Shown here in pieces: positions 18,173 through 27,059 of a stretch of DNA of 64,000 nt. A program made the position numbers and the translations under genes. The notes below the pieces were generated by a model. It was not told the DNA's origin. It did no database searches and saw only the letters and a program-made list of their open reading frames with translations. This DNA is from CAYQQU01 sp964419545 (GTDB lineage: Bacteria; Bacteroidota; Bacteroidia; Chitinophagales; Saprospiraceae). The DNA lies in assembly GCA_964419545.1 (NCBI GenBank), contig CAYQQU010000025.1, positions 1-64,000 of the forward strand. The letters are read 5' to 3'. Positions within the stretch are counted from its first letter, which is position 1, and each line of letters opens with the position of its first letter.

Positions 18173-18976
18173 ATGAAAAAGACCGTTCTTCTGCTCTGTT
18201 TTGTCCTGTCGGGGGCCGGCGTCTTGTCGGCGCAGGACCTGCACATCAAGGATCAGCCGCTGCCCTGCCTGGATAAACAGTTTACCATAGTGGCGCACAT
18301 CGTGCTCGACAGCCTCGGCAACGCCAATGTCGAACAAGCCAATATTCTGGCGGGGCTCGACACGCTCAATAAGTATTTCGCGCCCATCTGCGTCTCCTTC
18401 GAGATCTGCGAATTCAAGATCATCCCCAACTTCCAGTACGACGCCCTCGACAACCCCAACGAATGGGATGAACTCCAGGTCGTCTACCACGAGAAGAACC
18501 GCATCAATATGTTTTTCGTGGACAATATCGCCTTCGCGCCCTTCGAATGCGGCTTCACCGATCAGGGGAGCATCGCCGTCCTCGACGAGGACGGGATCGC
18601 TGTGCTCAAAACGTGCATCTTTCCCGAATCCAAAGCGATGACTCACGAGATGGGCCATTATTTCGGCCTGCTGAATACCTTCGAAGGGGAAGGCGCCGAA
18701 CTGGTGGACGGCAGCAACTGCGAGACCGAAGGCGACCTCATCTGTGATACGCCCGCCGATCCTTTTGTACTCGATGACTTGATCACCCAATGGATCAATG
18801 CGTCTCTGGGCTGCCGCTTTATCTTTACCGGCACTGACGCCAACGGCCAGTTCTACATGCCCGACGTCGGCAATATCATGTCCGGCTACGTCGATACCTG
18901 TAAATGCGGCTTCACCTATGAACAGTACCTGCGCATGGCCAATGCCTACCTGAGCGCCGATCAGTCGATGTGGTGA
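18173..18976 (+). CDS. Secreted M43-like (pappalysin/cytophagalysin) metallopeptidase with altered zinc ligand
   Basis: The 267-residue product starts with a signal peptide (MKKTVLLLCFVLSGAGVLSA). Residues 158-168 read HEMGHYFGLLN, matching the M43 zinc motif HExxHxxGxxH except that the third ligand is Asn168 (codon AAT at 18674-18676). Other M43 features are present: GDLICDTPADP, and the Met-turn NIMSGYVDTC followed by FTYEQYLRM. With the third His missing, the protein may have a different metal geometry or be inactive. It has no C-terminal T9SS domain, unlike many secreted relatives. The ATG at 18173 is chosen over in-frame upstream starts because it gives the signal peptide and sits just after the promoter. 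Confidence 0.8.
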   Translation: MKKTVLLLCFVLSGAGVLSAQDLHIKDQPLPCLDKQFTIVAHIVLDSLGNANVEQANILAGLDTLNKYFAPICVSFEICEFKIIPNFQYDALDNPNEWDELQVVYHEKNRINMFFVDNIAFAPFECGFTDQGSIAVLDEDGIAVLKTCIFPESKAMTHEMGHYFGLLNTFEGEGAELVDGSNCETEGDLICDTPADPFVLDDLITQWINASLGCRFIFTGTDANGQFYMPDVGNIMSGYVDTCKCGFTYEQYLRMANAYLSADQSMW

Positions 18977-19070
18977 TTTTTTGTAGCATGCTTCCGGTTC
19001 ACATCCGGGTTAAGTCCGATCCTTTGTCAGCTAACCGGCCTGCGCCCGGCAGGGTGGAAATTGGACCGCT

Positions 19071-19382
19071 TCAACCCGGCCGCGTGTTATAATCCCGCAG
19101 CACTTCTATCTTCAGTTCCCGGATCGCCATGGCCTGGTCGTAGCTGGCGGGAAAGACGCCTGTTTCGGCATAGCGTTGGACGCGCTGCCCGCATTTGCGG
19201 CAGTACCCTTCCAGGATGATGTCGCCCAGGTGGTTGAGCCAGTAACGCTGCACGTGCATGTGGGCGCGGTAGTCGCTGCCGCAGCCGGCGCAATAGGCGG
19301 TTTGGATCAGGCGCTGGTAGTCCTTTTCAAAGCGATGCCCCATGATGAGGCGTACGTCGTCCAGGTTGATTTCTATATCCAT
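19071..19382 (-). CDS. Small protein with two CxxC zinc-ribbon pairs
   Basis: The product is 103 residues from the ATG at 19382. It contains CAGC and, about 30 residues later, CRKC (two CxxC pairs), separated by HMHVQRYWLNHLGDI, which suggests a zinc ribbon. The rest is charged and helical. I do not recognise a family. It lies downstream of the thioesterase gene on the same strand, about 115 bases away, and may be co-transcribed. Confidence 0.6.
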   Translation of the reverse strand: MDIEINLDDVRLIMGHRFEKDYQRLIQTAYCAGCGSDYRAHMHVQRYWLNHLGDIILEGYCRKCGQRVQRYAETGVFPASYDQAMAIRELKIEVLRDYNTRPG

Positions 19383-19496
19383 GGCTGCTCCCAAACATTT
19401 ATGCCTTAATAATAGGCTTCTTTATGCGGAATTGCCAGTATTTAAAATAGAGCCTGAAAATTCAGCCGGAACAGCCGGCAAAGTTTCCCCGGACTA

Positions 19497-20273
19497 TTAC
19501 CATGCATCCATGCTCTTCTTTTCTTCGTCCATCCGCCAGAGTGACCGTGCGATCGCGAGGTCTTTGCCGTCGGCTTGTCGCTGCAGGCGGTGGCGTACTT
19601 CGGTCCGGCCGGCTTGGCGGGCGCGGGCAAGCAGGTGTTCGCCCCAGCGCGCTTCGGCGCGGTAGTGCACTTCAAGTTCGCACAGTTGCCCGTTTTCGAG
19701 GAGCGCCCGGTCGGTGGCTTCCAGCAACCATTGTACATATAAGGTGTTGTTGAGGTGCGCGTTGAAATCGAGATCGTGCCAGTTGACGATAAACGGGCAT
19801 TCGCGATCACTGTCCTGCGGCGCGTTCAGCCGGTCGGCGGGACGGGGCAGGCGCTGGTCCGGCGCCAGCAGGCGGTCGGCGTAGTCGGTGATGAAAGTCG
19901 GAATACGGCTCATACGCCGGGTGCGCGTATCCATCAGCAGCCAGGTGGTGGCGGAGCGGGCGATATCGTTGCCGGCGGCGTCGAAGACGCGGAAGTCGCG
20001 GTACGTAAACAAGCGCTCGAAGCCAGTGGGCCAGGTCATCACCCGGATCACTTCGCCCAGCTGCGGCAGCCGGTCGATCCACAGGTGCTGACGCATCAGT
20101 ATCCAGGAGAGGTGCTGTTCGGCGAGGTCCCATATCGACAATTGCATGGCCAGTACGTGCTGCATGGCGGCTTCCTGCATCAGGCGCACCAGTGCGGGCA
20201 CAGTGGCCCGCCGGTGAAAATCGATCTCATACGTGCGGATGGTGTAGATTTCGGTGTGAGATAGAACAGACAT
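19497..20273 (-). CDS. Acyl-[acyl-carrier-protein] thioesterase family protein
   Basis: This 258-residue protein has two hot-dog-fold halves, as in plant FatA/FatB and bacterial acyl-ACP thioesterases. The N-terminal part has TYEIDFHRRATVPALVRLMQ and the WDLAEQHLSWILMRQHLWID stretch. The second half has NWHDLDFNAHLNNTLYVQW, the typical D-x-N-x-H-x-N-N-x-x-Y-x-x-W signature, which carries the catalytic Asn/His. It would hydrolyse acyl-ACP to free fatty acids, acting in the cytoplasm. The gene is divergent from the rpsL operon, with the strong rpsL promoter in between. Confidence 0.88.
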   Translation of the reverse strand: MSVLSHTEIYTIRTYEIDFHRRATVPALVRLMQEAAMQHVLAMQLSIWDLAEQHLSWILMRQHLWIDRLPQLGEVIRVMTWPTGFERLFTYRDFRVFDAAGNDIARSATTWLLMDTRTRRMSRIPTFITDYADRLLAPDQRLPRPADRLNAPQDSDRECPFIVNWHDLDFNAHLNNTLYVQWLLEATDRALLENGQLCELEVHYRAEARWGEHLLARARQAGRTEVRHRLQRQADGKDLAIARSLWRMDEEKKSMDAW

Positions 20274-20382
20274 GGCGACGGTGTTTGGCGAATGAGGCGG
20301 CCGGATGCAATCCGTTCCGGTATGCCGGCTAAACTAAACAATCTGTCTGAAATGAAAACCGGAACTTTTTGAAAAAGGGGCT

Positions 20383-20414
20383 TTGTGATTTATCCAAAAA
20401 AATCCGTACCTTTG
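20383..20414 (+). promoter_or_regulatory. Promoter of the str/S10 ribosomal supercluster
   Basis: TTG (20383-20385) and a perfect -7 box TACCTTTG (20407-20414) are 21 bases apart. Transcription should start near 20420, leaving a leader of about 50 bases before rpsL. This is the best promoter match in the window. Confidence 0.85.
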
Positions 20415-20472
20415 CAATCGCTTTTGAAAAAGGCAGGTCATTTTATTTATTCGTAAATCTTATTAAGCGTAT

Positions 20473-20847
20473 ATGCCAACCATTAACCAACTGGTGCGCA
20501 AGGGCCGCAAGAAAGTAGTCGTATCGAGTAAGTCGCGGGCGTTGGAAGGCAACCCCCAGAAGCGGGGCGTATGCACGCGGGTGTATACGACGACGCCCAA
20601 GAAGCCGAACTCCGCTCTGCGCAAGGTGGCTAAGGTGCGTCTGACGAACGGGATCGAAGTAATCGCATATATTCCGGGCGAAGGCCACAACCTTCAGGAA
20701 CACTCCATCGTTTTGGTGCGGGGCGGCCGGGTGAAAGACCTGCCCGGTGTCCGCTACACCATCGTACGCGGTGCGCTCGACACGGCCGGGGTGACCGACC
20801 GACTGCAAAGCCGCTCGAAGTACGGGACCAAGCGGCCCAAAAAATAA
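20473..20847 (+). CDS. rpsL: Ribosomal protein S12
   Basis: This is uS12 of the decoding centre, 124 residues like E. coli. Conserved segments are PTINQLVRKGRKK, TTTPKKPNSALRKVAKVRLT and GEGHNLQEHSIVLVRGGRVK. The lysines in the TPKKPNS and the following GGRVKDLPG loop correspond to the positions altered in streptomycin resistance, and here they are the wild-type residues. It is the first gene of the str operon, 28 bases before rpsG. Neither rpoB nor rpoC lies upstream; a thioesterase gene does. Confidence 0.99.
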   Translation: MPTINQLVRKGRKKVVVSSKSRALEGNPQKRGVCTRVYTTTPKKPNSALRKVAKVRLTNGIEVIAYIPGEGHNLQEHSIVLVRGGRVKDLPGVRYTIVRGALDTAGVTDRLQSRSKYGTKRPKK

Positions 20848-20874
20848 AAGGCTTTTAACCGCTAATCAGAGATA

Positions 20875-21342
20875 ATGAGAAAGAGAAAACCGAAGCTCAG
20901 ACAACCCATCCCCGACCCGCGTTTCGGTGACCCCATGGTCACCCAGTTCGTGAATATGATGATGCTGGATGGGAAAAAATCCACGGCTTTCCGGGTGTTC
21001 TACGACGCGATGGACATCATCAAGGAACGCACCAAGCAGGATGAGCTCGCAATCTGGAAGAAAGCACTGAATAACGCCATGCCTCAGGTGGAAGTGCGCA
21101 GTCGCCGCATCGGCGGAGCGACGTTCCAGATCCCAACGGAAATTCGCGCCAAGCGGAAGATCTCGATCGGCATGAAATGGCTGATCAAGTTCGCCCGCCA
21201 GCGCAGCGGAAAAGGAGCAGCGGAAAAATTCGCCGCCGAGCTGATCGCCGCGAGCAAAGGCGAAGGCGGCGCCGTGAAGCGCAAGGAAGACACGCACCGC
21301 ATGGCCGAGTCGAACCGCGCCTTCTCGCACTTCCGCATCTAG
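20875..21342 (+). CDS. rpsG: Ribosomal protein S7
   Basis: uS7 organises the 3' domain of 16S rRNA and contacts the E-site tRNA. The 155-residue length is standard. It begins MRKRKPKLRQPIPDPRFGD and contains VNMMMLDGKKSTAFRVFYDA and the MPQVEVRSRRIGGATFQIP segment typical of the family. It sits between rpsL and fusA. In E. coli S7 represses its own operon through the S12-S7 spacer; here that spacer is only 27 bases, too short for the same structure. Confidence 0.99.
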   Translation: MRKRKPKLRQPIPDPRFGDPMVTQFVNMMMLDGKKSTAFRVFYDAMDIIKERTKQDELAIWKKALNNAMPQVEVRSRRIGGATFQIPTEIRAKRKISIGMKWLIKFARQRSGKGAAEKFAAELIAASKGEGGAVKRKEDTHRMAESNRAFSHFRI

Positions 21343-21392
21343 GTATTTTGCTTTTTTGAAAATAGAACTAAAATCCCGCAAGGGAGTTGATC

Positions 21393-23531
21393 ATGGCTGC
21401 TAAAGATCTCAAATATTTGAGAAACATCGGTATCGCCGCCCACATCGATGCCGGTAAAACGACGACCACCGAACGCATTCTGTTCTACACCGGCTTGAGC
21501 CACAAGATCGGTGAAGTCCACGACGGCGCCGCCACCATGGACTGGATGGAGCAGGAGCAGGAACGGGGGATTACCATCACTTCGGCTGCGACCAAAACCT
21601 CCTGGAACTGGAAAGACCAGGACTACACGGTCAATATCATCGATACGCCGGGTCACGTCGACTTTACCGTCGAGGTGAACCGCTCGCTGCGCGTACTCGA
21701 CGGCCTGGTGTTCCTGTTCTGCGCGGTGAGCGGCGTGGAACCGCAATCCGAAACCAACTGGCGTCTGGCCGACAACTATAAAGTACCGCGCATCGGATTT
21801 GTCAATAAGATGGATCGCTCGGGCGCCGACTTCTTCGCCGTCGTCAATGACGTACGCGAGAAACTCGGCAGCAACGCTATCCCGCTGCAGGTGCCCATCG
21901 GCGCGGAAGAGACCTTCGAAGGCGTGGTCGACCTGATCTCCAACGAAGCCCGGATCTGGAACGAAGATGATATGGGCATGACGTTCGAAGTAGTGCCCAT
22001 CCCCGAAGAACTGCAGGACACGGTGCTCGAGTACCGCGAAAAACTGCTCGAAGCGGTCGCCGAATACGACGAAACGCTGATGGAGAAATTCTTCGAAGAT
22101 CCCGACTCCATCTCGGTCGAAGAGATGCGGGCCGCCATCCGTAAGGCGGTGATGGACCAGAAGTTCATCCCCATGATGTGCGGTTCGGCTTTTAAAAATA
22201 AAGGGGTACAGGCTGTACTGGACGCCGTATGCGCGTTCCTGCCGTCGCCCCTCGACATCGAAGCCATCAAGGGCACCAACCCGAAGACGGACGAAGAGGA
22301 AAAGCGTCGCCCCACAGTGGAAGATCCGTTCGCCGCACTGGCCTTCAAGATCGCTACCGACCCGTACGTCGGCCGTCTGGCCTTCATGCGCGTCTATTCG
22401 GGCAGCCTCGACGCCGGCTCCTACGTACTGAATACCCGCTCCGACAACAAAGAGCGCATCTCGCGTATCTACCAGATGCACTCCAATAAGCAAAACCCGG
22501 TCGAACGGGTGGAAGCCGGCGACATCGCCGCCGCGGTAGGGTTCAAGGATATTCGCACGGGCGATACGCTCTGCGATCTCGACCACCCGATCGTACTCGA
22601 ATCTATGATCTTCCCCGAACCGGTGATCAGCATCGCCGTAGAGCCCAAGTCGCAGAAAGATCTCGACAAACTGGGCATGGCGCTCGCTAAGCTGGCCGAA
22701 GAGGATCCTACCTTCAAGGTGCGCTACGACGAAGACACCAACCAAACGGTGATCAGCGGTATGGGTGAGCTTCACCTCGAGATCATCGTCGACCGCCTGC
22801 GTCGCGAATTCAAAGTGGAATGCAACCAGGGGCAGCCCCAGGTAAACTACAAGGAGGCCCTCACCAATACGGTGGAGCACCGCGAACGCCTGAAAAAGCA
22901 GTCGGGTGGCGCCGGTCTTTTTGCCGACATGCAGTTCGAACTCGGTCCGGCCGATGAGGAATTCCTGGAAAGTGAGGAATTCAAAAACGGCAAAGCCCGG
23001 CTCCAGTTCGTCTGGGATATCGTCGGGGGCTCTATCGATAAGAACTTCCAGAAGCCGATCCAGGATGGTTTCAAGGCCATGATGGATAACGGCGTCCTGG
23101 CCGGCTACAGCATCGACAGCATGAAAGTGCGCGTCTTCGACGGGTCAATGCACCCGGTGGACTCCAAGCCGGTGGCTTTCGAACTCTGTGCGAAAGACGG
23201 CTTCCGCGCTTCTGCGCCGAAAGCCAGCCCGAAGCTGCTGGAGCCGATCATGAAGCTAGAGATCGTAACGCCCGAAGAATACGTCGGTTCGGTAATCGGC
23301 GACCTCAACCGTCGTCGCGGACTGCCGAAAGGCCAGGACCAGCGCGCCGGCGGCGTCATTTCGATCAGAGCGGAAGTTCCCCTTTCGGAAATGTTCGGTT
23401 ATGTTACCACCCTGCGCACCATCACTTCCGGCCGCGCCAGCTCCACCATGGAGTTTTCGCACTACGCCGAAGTACCGACCAACATCTCGAAAGAGATTAT
23501 CGAGAAGGCGAAAGGGGAAGTGAAAGTATAA
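21393..23531 (+). CDS. fusA: Elongation factor G
   Basis: EF-G is the translocation GTPase. The 712-residue product has G1 AHIDAGKT (about 16-23), the switch region RGITITSAAT, G3 DTPGHVDF, G4 NKMDRSGAD and the downstream GSAFKNKGV, then domains II-V with GMGELHLEIIVDRL and the C-terminal GYVTTLRTITSGRASSTMEF. The ATG at 21393 is preferred to the in-frame TTG at 21387 because a good AGGGAG lies nearby upstream and EF-G usually begins MA-x-x-DL. The next gene is rpsJ; tuf is not here, as is usual in Bacteroidota. Confidence 0.98.
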   Translation: MAAKDLKYLRNIGIAAHIDAGKTTTTERILFYTGLSHKIGEVHDGAATMDWMEQEQERGITITSAATKTSWNWKDQDYTVNIIDTPGHVDFTVEVNRSLRVLDGLVFLFCAVSGVEPQSETNWRLADNYKVPRIGFVNKMDRSGADFFAVVNDVREKLGSNAIPLQVPIGAEETFEGVVDLISNEARIWNEDDMGMTFEVVPIPEELQDTVLEYREKLLEAVAEYDETLMEKFFEDPDSISVEEMRAAIRKAVMDQKFIPMMCGSAFKNKGVQAVLDAVCAFLPSPLDIEAIKGTNPKTDEEEKRRPTVEDPFAALAFKIATDPYVGRLAFMRVYSGSLDAGSYVLNTRSDNKERISRIYQMHSNKQNPVERVEAGDIAAAVGFKDIRTGDTLCDLDHPIVLESMIFPEPVISIAVEPKSQKDLDKLGMALAKLAEEDPTFKVRYDEDTNQTVISGMGELHLEIIVDRLRREFKVECNQGQPQVNYKEALTNTVEHRERLKKQSGGAGLFADMQFELGPADEEFLESEEFKNGKARLQFVWDIVGGSIDKNFQKPIQDGFKAMMDNGVLAGYSIDSMKVRVFDGSMHPVDSKPVAFELCAKDGFRASAPKASPKLLEPIMKLEIVTPEEYVGSVIGDLNRRRGLPKGQDQRAGGVISIRAEVPLSEMFGYVTTLRTITSGRASSTMEFSHYAEVPTNISKEIIEKAKGEVKV

Positions 23532-23555
23532 AGGACAGAGAAAGTTCAGGGTCAA

Positions 23556-23580
23556 AGCGCCCGGTAAACGGCCGGGCGCT
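23556..23580 (+). promoter_or_regulatory. Hairpin in the fusA-rpsJ spacer
   Basis: AGCGCCCGG (23556-23564) and CCGGGCGCT (23572-23580) form a perfect nine-base-pair stem with a seven-base loop. It is followed by TGCTCTGAAG, so no proper T-tract; it could be a partial terminator or an RNA processing signal between the str and S10 parts. Confidence 0.55.
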
Positions 23581-23626
23581 TGCTCTGAAGTACACCATAG
23601 CTTGAAAAGTCGACAACAAAAAAGGC

Positions 23627-23935
23627 ATGAATCAAAAGATTAGAATCAAACTCCGTTCATACGACCACAATTTAGTGGACAAATCAACGGAGAAAATCGT
23701 GAAGACGGTTCGCAATAGTGGTGCTGTCGTAACTGGACCGATTCCGCTGCCCACCGAAAAAAAGATTTTTACCGTGCTCCGTTCGCCGCACGTCAATAAA
23801 AAATCTCGGGAGCAGTTCCAGCTACGTACCCACAAACGTCTCATCGAAATTTATACGCCCACCCAGAAGACAGTAGATGCCCTGTCCAAACTGGAACTGC
23901 CGAGTGGCGTGGATATTCAGGTTAAACTGACCTAA
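23627..23935 (+). CDS. rpsJ: Ribosomal protein S10
   Basis: uS10 is a 30S head protein and also binds NusB in antitermination. The 102-residue product begins MNQKIRIKLRSYDHNLVDKS and has the family core GPIPLPTEKKIFTVLRSPHV and KKSREQFQLRTHKRLIEI. It is the first gene of the S10 operon, and a 215-base spacer separates it from rplC. Confidence 0.99.
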   Translation: MNQKIRIKLRSYDHNLVDKSTEKIVKTVRNSGAVVTGPIPLPTEKKIFTVLRSPHVNKKSREQFQLRTHKRLIEIYTPTQKTVDALSKLELPSGVDIQVKLT

Positions 23936-24150
23936 TCAGATTTAGTACCGGATTTTGGATGCCGATGTCAGTGACGCTCTTCTTCGGGCCTGCCTGCAGG
24001 CCGGAGACGCGTAACCCCTGCCGCACCTGGTTTGGGGCTTCGCCGCGCACGTCCCGGCCTGTAACAGAGAACCGCCCCGCTACGGCGAGCTGATCTGCTG
24101 CGAAGGCCGACATCGAACCACCGGAGTCTGCTATCAAAAATAAAATACTG
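23936..24150 (+). promoter_or_regulatory. Long 215-base rpsJ-rplC spacer with predicted structure
   Basis: Most neighbouring ribosomal genes here are separated by 15-130 bases, so this spacer is long. It is GC-rich and contains the hairpin GGCCTGC-CTGCAGGCC (about 23986-24001). It might hold a ribosomal-protein-binding leader for rplC and later genes, but no known leader motif is recognisable. Confidence 0.35.
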
Positions 24151-24774
24151 ATGAACGGATTAATCGGTAAAAAAATCGGAATGACCAGCATCTTTGACGA
24201 GCTGGGCCGCAATATTGCTTGCACCGTAATTGAAGCGGGGCCCTGCGTAGTCACGCAGGTAAAGACCGAAGATACTGACGGCTACTACGCCCTGCAGCTC
24301 GGTTACGGCGAAGCAAAAGCGAAGAATACCACCAATCCTCTCATGGGGCATTTCGAAAAAGCAAAGACCGGTCCGAAAAAAGAAGTTGTGGAATTCCGCG
24401 ATTTCAATATCGTGGAAAAGCAACTCGGCGATATCATCAAAGTTGATGAAGTGTTTAACGAAGGCGATCTGATCAGCGCCGTCGGCTCTTCCAAAGGCAA
24501 GGGCTTTCAGGGTGTTGTGAAGCGGCACGGCTTCCGCGGGGTCAACGACGCCACGCACGGCCAGCACAACCGGCAGCGGGCCCCCGGCTCCATCGGCGCG
24601 GCTTCTTATCCGTCCCGCGTTTTTAAGGGGATGCGGATGGCCGGCCGCACGGGCGGCAAGCGCATCAAAGTGCAAAATCTGGAAGTATTGAAGATATTTC
24701 CCGAAAAAAACCTGATCCTGATAAAAGGAGCGGTGCCCGGCCATAAAGGGGGCGTCGTGATTCTGGAAAAGTAG
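24151..24774 (+). CDS. rplC: Ribosomal protein L3
   Basis: uL3 is one of the first 50S proteins to assemble. The 207-residue product starts MNGLIGKKIGMTSIFDELGR and has the family stretch FQGVVKRHGFRGVNDATHG, then HNRQRAPGSIGAASYPSRVF and KGMRMAGRTGGKRIKVQNLE. It includes the conserved Gln in the HGQHN loop that is methylated in E. coli. The next gene, rplD, begins 58 bases later. Confidence 0.99.
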   Translation: MNGLIGKKIGMTSIFDELGRNIACTVIEAGPCVVTQVKTEDTDGYYALQLGYGEAKAKNTTNPLMGHFEKAKTGPKKEVVEFRDFNIVEKQLGDIIKVDEVFNEGDLISAVGSSKGKGFQGVVKRHGFRGVNDATHGQHNRQRAPGSIGAASYPSRVFKGMRMAGRTGGKRIKVQNLEVLKIFPEKNLILIKGAVPGHKGGVVILEK

Positions 24775-24832
24775 TGTGAATGACCCGCAGCTTCGCCCGC
24801 CCGCGGGCGATCGCGCGATTAAATATTTAAAG

Positions 24833-25462
24833 ATGAAACTCGAGGTTTTAAATATCAAGGGAGAGAGCACGGGGCGCACCGTTGAGCTGCCCGAAGAGAT
24901 CTTCGGCATCGAGCCGAACGAACACTCGGTCTACCTCGCGGTAAAGCAGTACCTGGCCAACCAGCGCCAGGGCACCCACAAAGCTAAAGAGCGCAACGAA
25001 GTGGCGGGCTCCACCCGTAAACTGAAGCGCCAGAAAGGAACGGGCACCGCGCGCGCCGGCGATATCAAGAACCCCATGTTCCGGGGCGGCGGCCGTATCT
25101 TCGGCCCGCGTCCGCGCGACTACCGCTTCAAGCTCAACCGCAAAGTGCGCCGCCTGGCCCGCGCTTCGGCCTTCTCGTCCAAAGCCTCCGGCGGCGATAT
25201 CCTCGTAGTGGAAGACTTCTCCTTCGAGTCGCCGCGCACCAAAGAGCTGGTCAATATCCTGACCAACCTGCAGGTGGCGGACAACAAGTCGATCCTGGTG
25301 ACCACCGATTACGAAAAAGAGGTCTACCTGTCGGGCCGCAACCTGCCCAACTCGGGCGTGGTGCGGGCGCAAGACCTGAACACGTACCAGATCCTCAACG
25401 CCGGTAAGCTCGTCCTGTCGGAAGGCGCCGTCGAGAAGATCAAGCAAACATTCGATAACTAA
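24833..25462 (+). CDS. rplD: Ribosomal protein L4
   Basis: uL4 has a globular domain and a long loop lining the exit tunnel. The 209-residue product starts MKLEVLNIKGESTGRTVELP at the ATG 24833; the in-frame upstream extension to 24776 reads across the spacer and is rejected. Conserved blocks are RKLKRQKGTGTARAGDIKNP and FGPRPRDYRFKLNRKVRRLA. In enterobacteria L4 represses the S10 operon, a role not demonstrable here. Confidence 0.98.
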   Translation: MKLEVLNIKGESTGRTVELPEEIFGIEPNEHSVYLAVKQYLANQRQGTHKAKERNEVAGSTRKLKRQKGTGTARAGDIKNPMFRGGGRIFGPRPRDYRFKLNRKVRRLARASAFSSKASGGDILVVEDFSFESPRTKELVNILTNLQVADNKSILVTTDYEKEVYLSGRNLPNSGVVRAQDLNTYQILNAGKLVLSEGAVEKIKQTFDN

Positions 25463-25491
25463 GCGCCGCCGGCGATCTGAATCGAAAGAAA

Positions 25492-25788
25492 ATGGCAAAG
25501 ACAATTTTAGTAAAACCGATCATCACGGAAAAGGCCGAAAACCTTTCCGAATCGCTCAACCAGTACACCTTCGTGGTGCACCGCAACGCCAATAAGATCG
25601 AAATCAGAAAAGCGGTCGAGGCGATGTACCAGGTCAACGTGGAGCGCGTCAACACGATCATCATGCCGGCGAAAGCGAAAAACCGCACCACCCGGTCGGG
25701 GATCATTCAGGGCCGCGTGCCTGCTTTCAAAAAAGCAGTGGTGACCCTGGCCGACGGAGAAGAGATCGACTTCTTCGGAGATATTTAA
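25492..25788 (+). CDS. rplW: Ribosomal protein L23
   Basis: uL23 lies at the tunnel exit and docks trigger factor and SRP. The 98-residue product begins MAKTILVKPIITEKAENLSE and has the core VHRNANKIEIRKAVEAMYQV and an arginine-rich loop RTTRSGIIQGR. The start ATG at 25492 is 30 bases after rplD. Confidence 0.98.
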   Translation: MAKTILVKPIITEKAENLSESLNQYTFVVHRNANKIEIRKAVEAMYQVNVERVNTIIMPAKAKNRTTRSGIIQGRVPAFKKAVVTLADGEEIDFFGDI

Positions 25789-25820
25789 TACCGAGTATTC
25801 TTTAAAAGAAAACATTAACC

Positions 25821-26657
25821 ATGCCAGTCAAGAAGTACAATCCGGTTACTCCCGGAACGAGATTCAGACTCGGTAGCACTTTTTCCGAGATCACGACCGA
25901 CAAGCCCGAGAAGAGCTTGCTGGCGCCCATAAAAAGGACTGGAGGCCGGAATAACCAGGGCCGGATGACGGTCCGCTATCGCGGCGGCGGCCACAAGCGC
26001 CGTTATCGCATCATCGATTTCAAGCGCGATAAGGATGATATGGCGGCTACGGTCAAGACCATTGAGTACGACCCGAACCGCACGGCCTATATTGCTCTGC
26101 TGGAATACCAGGACGGCGAGAAGCGCTACATCATCGCGCCCAACGGCCTGAAGGTCGGCGATGAAGTGATGTCGGGTGAAAAGGCGGGCCCGAATACGGG
26201 CAACGCGCTTTACCTGCGCGACATTCCGATGGGAGCGACCATCCACGCCATCGAGATGCAGCCCGGTCACGGCGCCGCACTGGCCCGCAGCGCCGGCACC
26301 TCGGCTACCCTCACCGGCCGCGAAGGCAAATACGCCAGCATCAAGCTGCCCTCGGGGGAAGTGCGCCGCGTTCTGCAACTATGTAAAGCGACCATCGGCA
26401 GTACGTCCAACCCGGACCACGCATTGGAAGAATACGGCAAAGCCGGCCGCAAACGCTGGGTGGGCCGTCGCCCGCGGACGCGCGGCGTAGCCATGAACCC
26501 CGTAGACCACCCCATGGGCGGCGGCGAAGGCCGCGCTTCGGGCGGCCACCCGCAGTCGCGCAACGGCCAGATGGCTAAAGGCGAGAAAACGCGGAATCCG
26601 AAAAAACATTCAAGCCGCCTGATCATCACGCGTCGCAAAAAGCGCAAGAGCAAATAA
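25821..26657 (+). CDS. rplB: Ribosomal protein L2
   Basis: uL2 is a core 50S protein needed for subunit association and peptidyl transfer. The 278-residue product is of usual length. It starts MPVKKYNPVTPGTRFRLGST, has the basic RNA-binding stretches KRTGGRNNQGRMTVRYRGGG and GRRPRTRGVAMNPVDHPMGG, the latter holding the conserved functionally important His, and a lysine-rich C-terminal end. Confidence 0.99.
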   Translation: MPVKKYNPVTPGTRFRLGSTFSEITTDKPEKSLLAPIKRTGGRNNQGRMTVRYRGGGHKRRYRIIDFKRDKDDMAATVKTIEYDPNRTAYIALLEYQDGEKRYIIAPNGLKVGDEVMSGEKAGPNTGNALYLRDIPMGATIHAIEMQPGHGAALARSAGTSATLTGREGKYASIKLPSGEVRRVLQLCKATIGSTSNPDHALEEYGKAGRKRWVGRRPRTRGVAMNPVDHPMGGGEGRASGGHPQSRNGQMAKGEKTRNPKKHSSRLIITRRKKRKSK

Positions 26658-26717
26658 TTTTTAAATATCAGCCATCGGCGGCAGCCATTATGCCGGCAGC
26701 CGCATAAAAAACAGCAC

Positions 26718-26984
26718 ATGGCAAGATCGATAAAAAAAGGACCATACGTTTTCCACAAACTGCTCGATAAGGTGCAGAAGGCCAAAGAGTCCAAAAAGAA
26801 AACCGTGATCAAAACCTGGTCGCGCGCCTCGATGATCATCCCGGATATGGTAGGGGAGACCATCGCTGTGCACAACGGTAAGACTTTCGTGCCGGTATAC
26901 ATTACGGAAAACATGGTCGGGCACAAACTCGGAGAGTTCGCGCCTACGCGCAACTTCCGCGGCCACTCGGGCAACCGCAAGTAA
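26718..26984 (+). CDS. rpsS: Ribosomal protein S19
   Basis: uS19 is in the 30S head. The product is 88 residues, starts MARSIKKGPYVFHKLLDKVQ and has the signature VHNGKTFVPVYITENMVGHK, then LGEFAPTRNFRGHSG. All of these are strongly conserved across bacteria. Confidence 0.99.
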   Translation: MARSIKKGPYVFHKLLDKVQKAKESKKKTVIKTWSRASMIIPDMVGETIAVHNGKTFVPVYITENMVGHKLGEFAPTRNFRGHSGNRK

Positions 26985-27059
26985 AGGCTGCGCCGGGAAG
27001 TAACGAAGACATACTAAGGTCACGGCTGCCGACAAAGCAGCGATAAAAATAATGACGTA

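Noticed and set aside
17526..18276. Plus-strand ORFs of 204 and 170 residues across the tandem array
   Set aside because: They are open only because the 33-base unit is a multiple of three; the peptides are repeats of AELQLRSPHHQ or SSGAAAPLTTP type without a family, and overlap the M43 gene and PKD signal region.
21339..22880. 513-residue minus-strand ORF antisense to fusA
   Set aside because: EF-G motifs cover the plus strand; the antisense has none.
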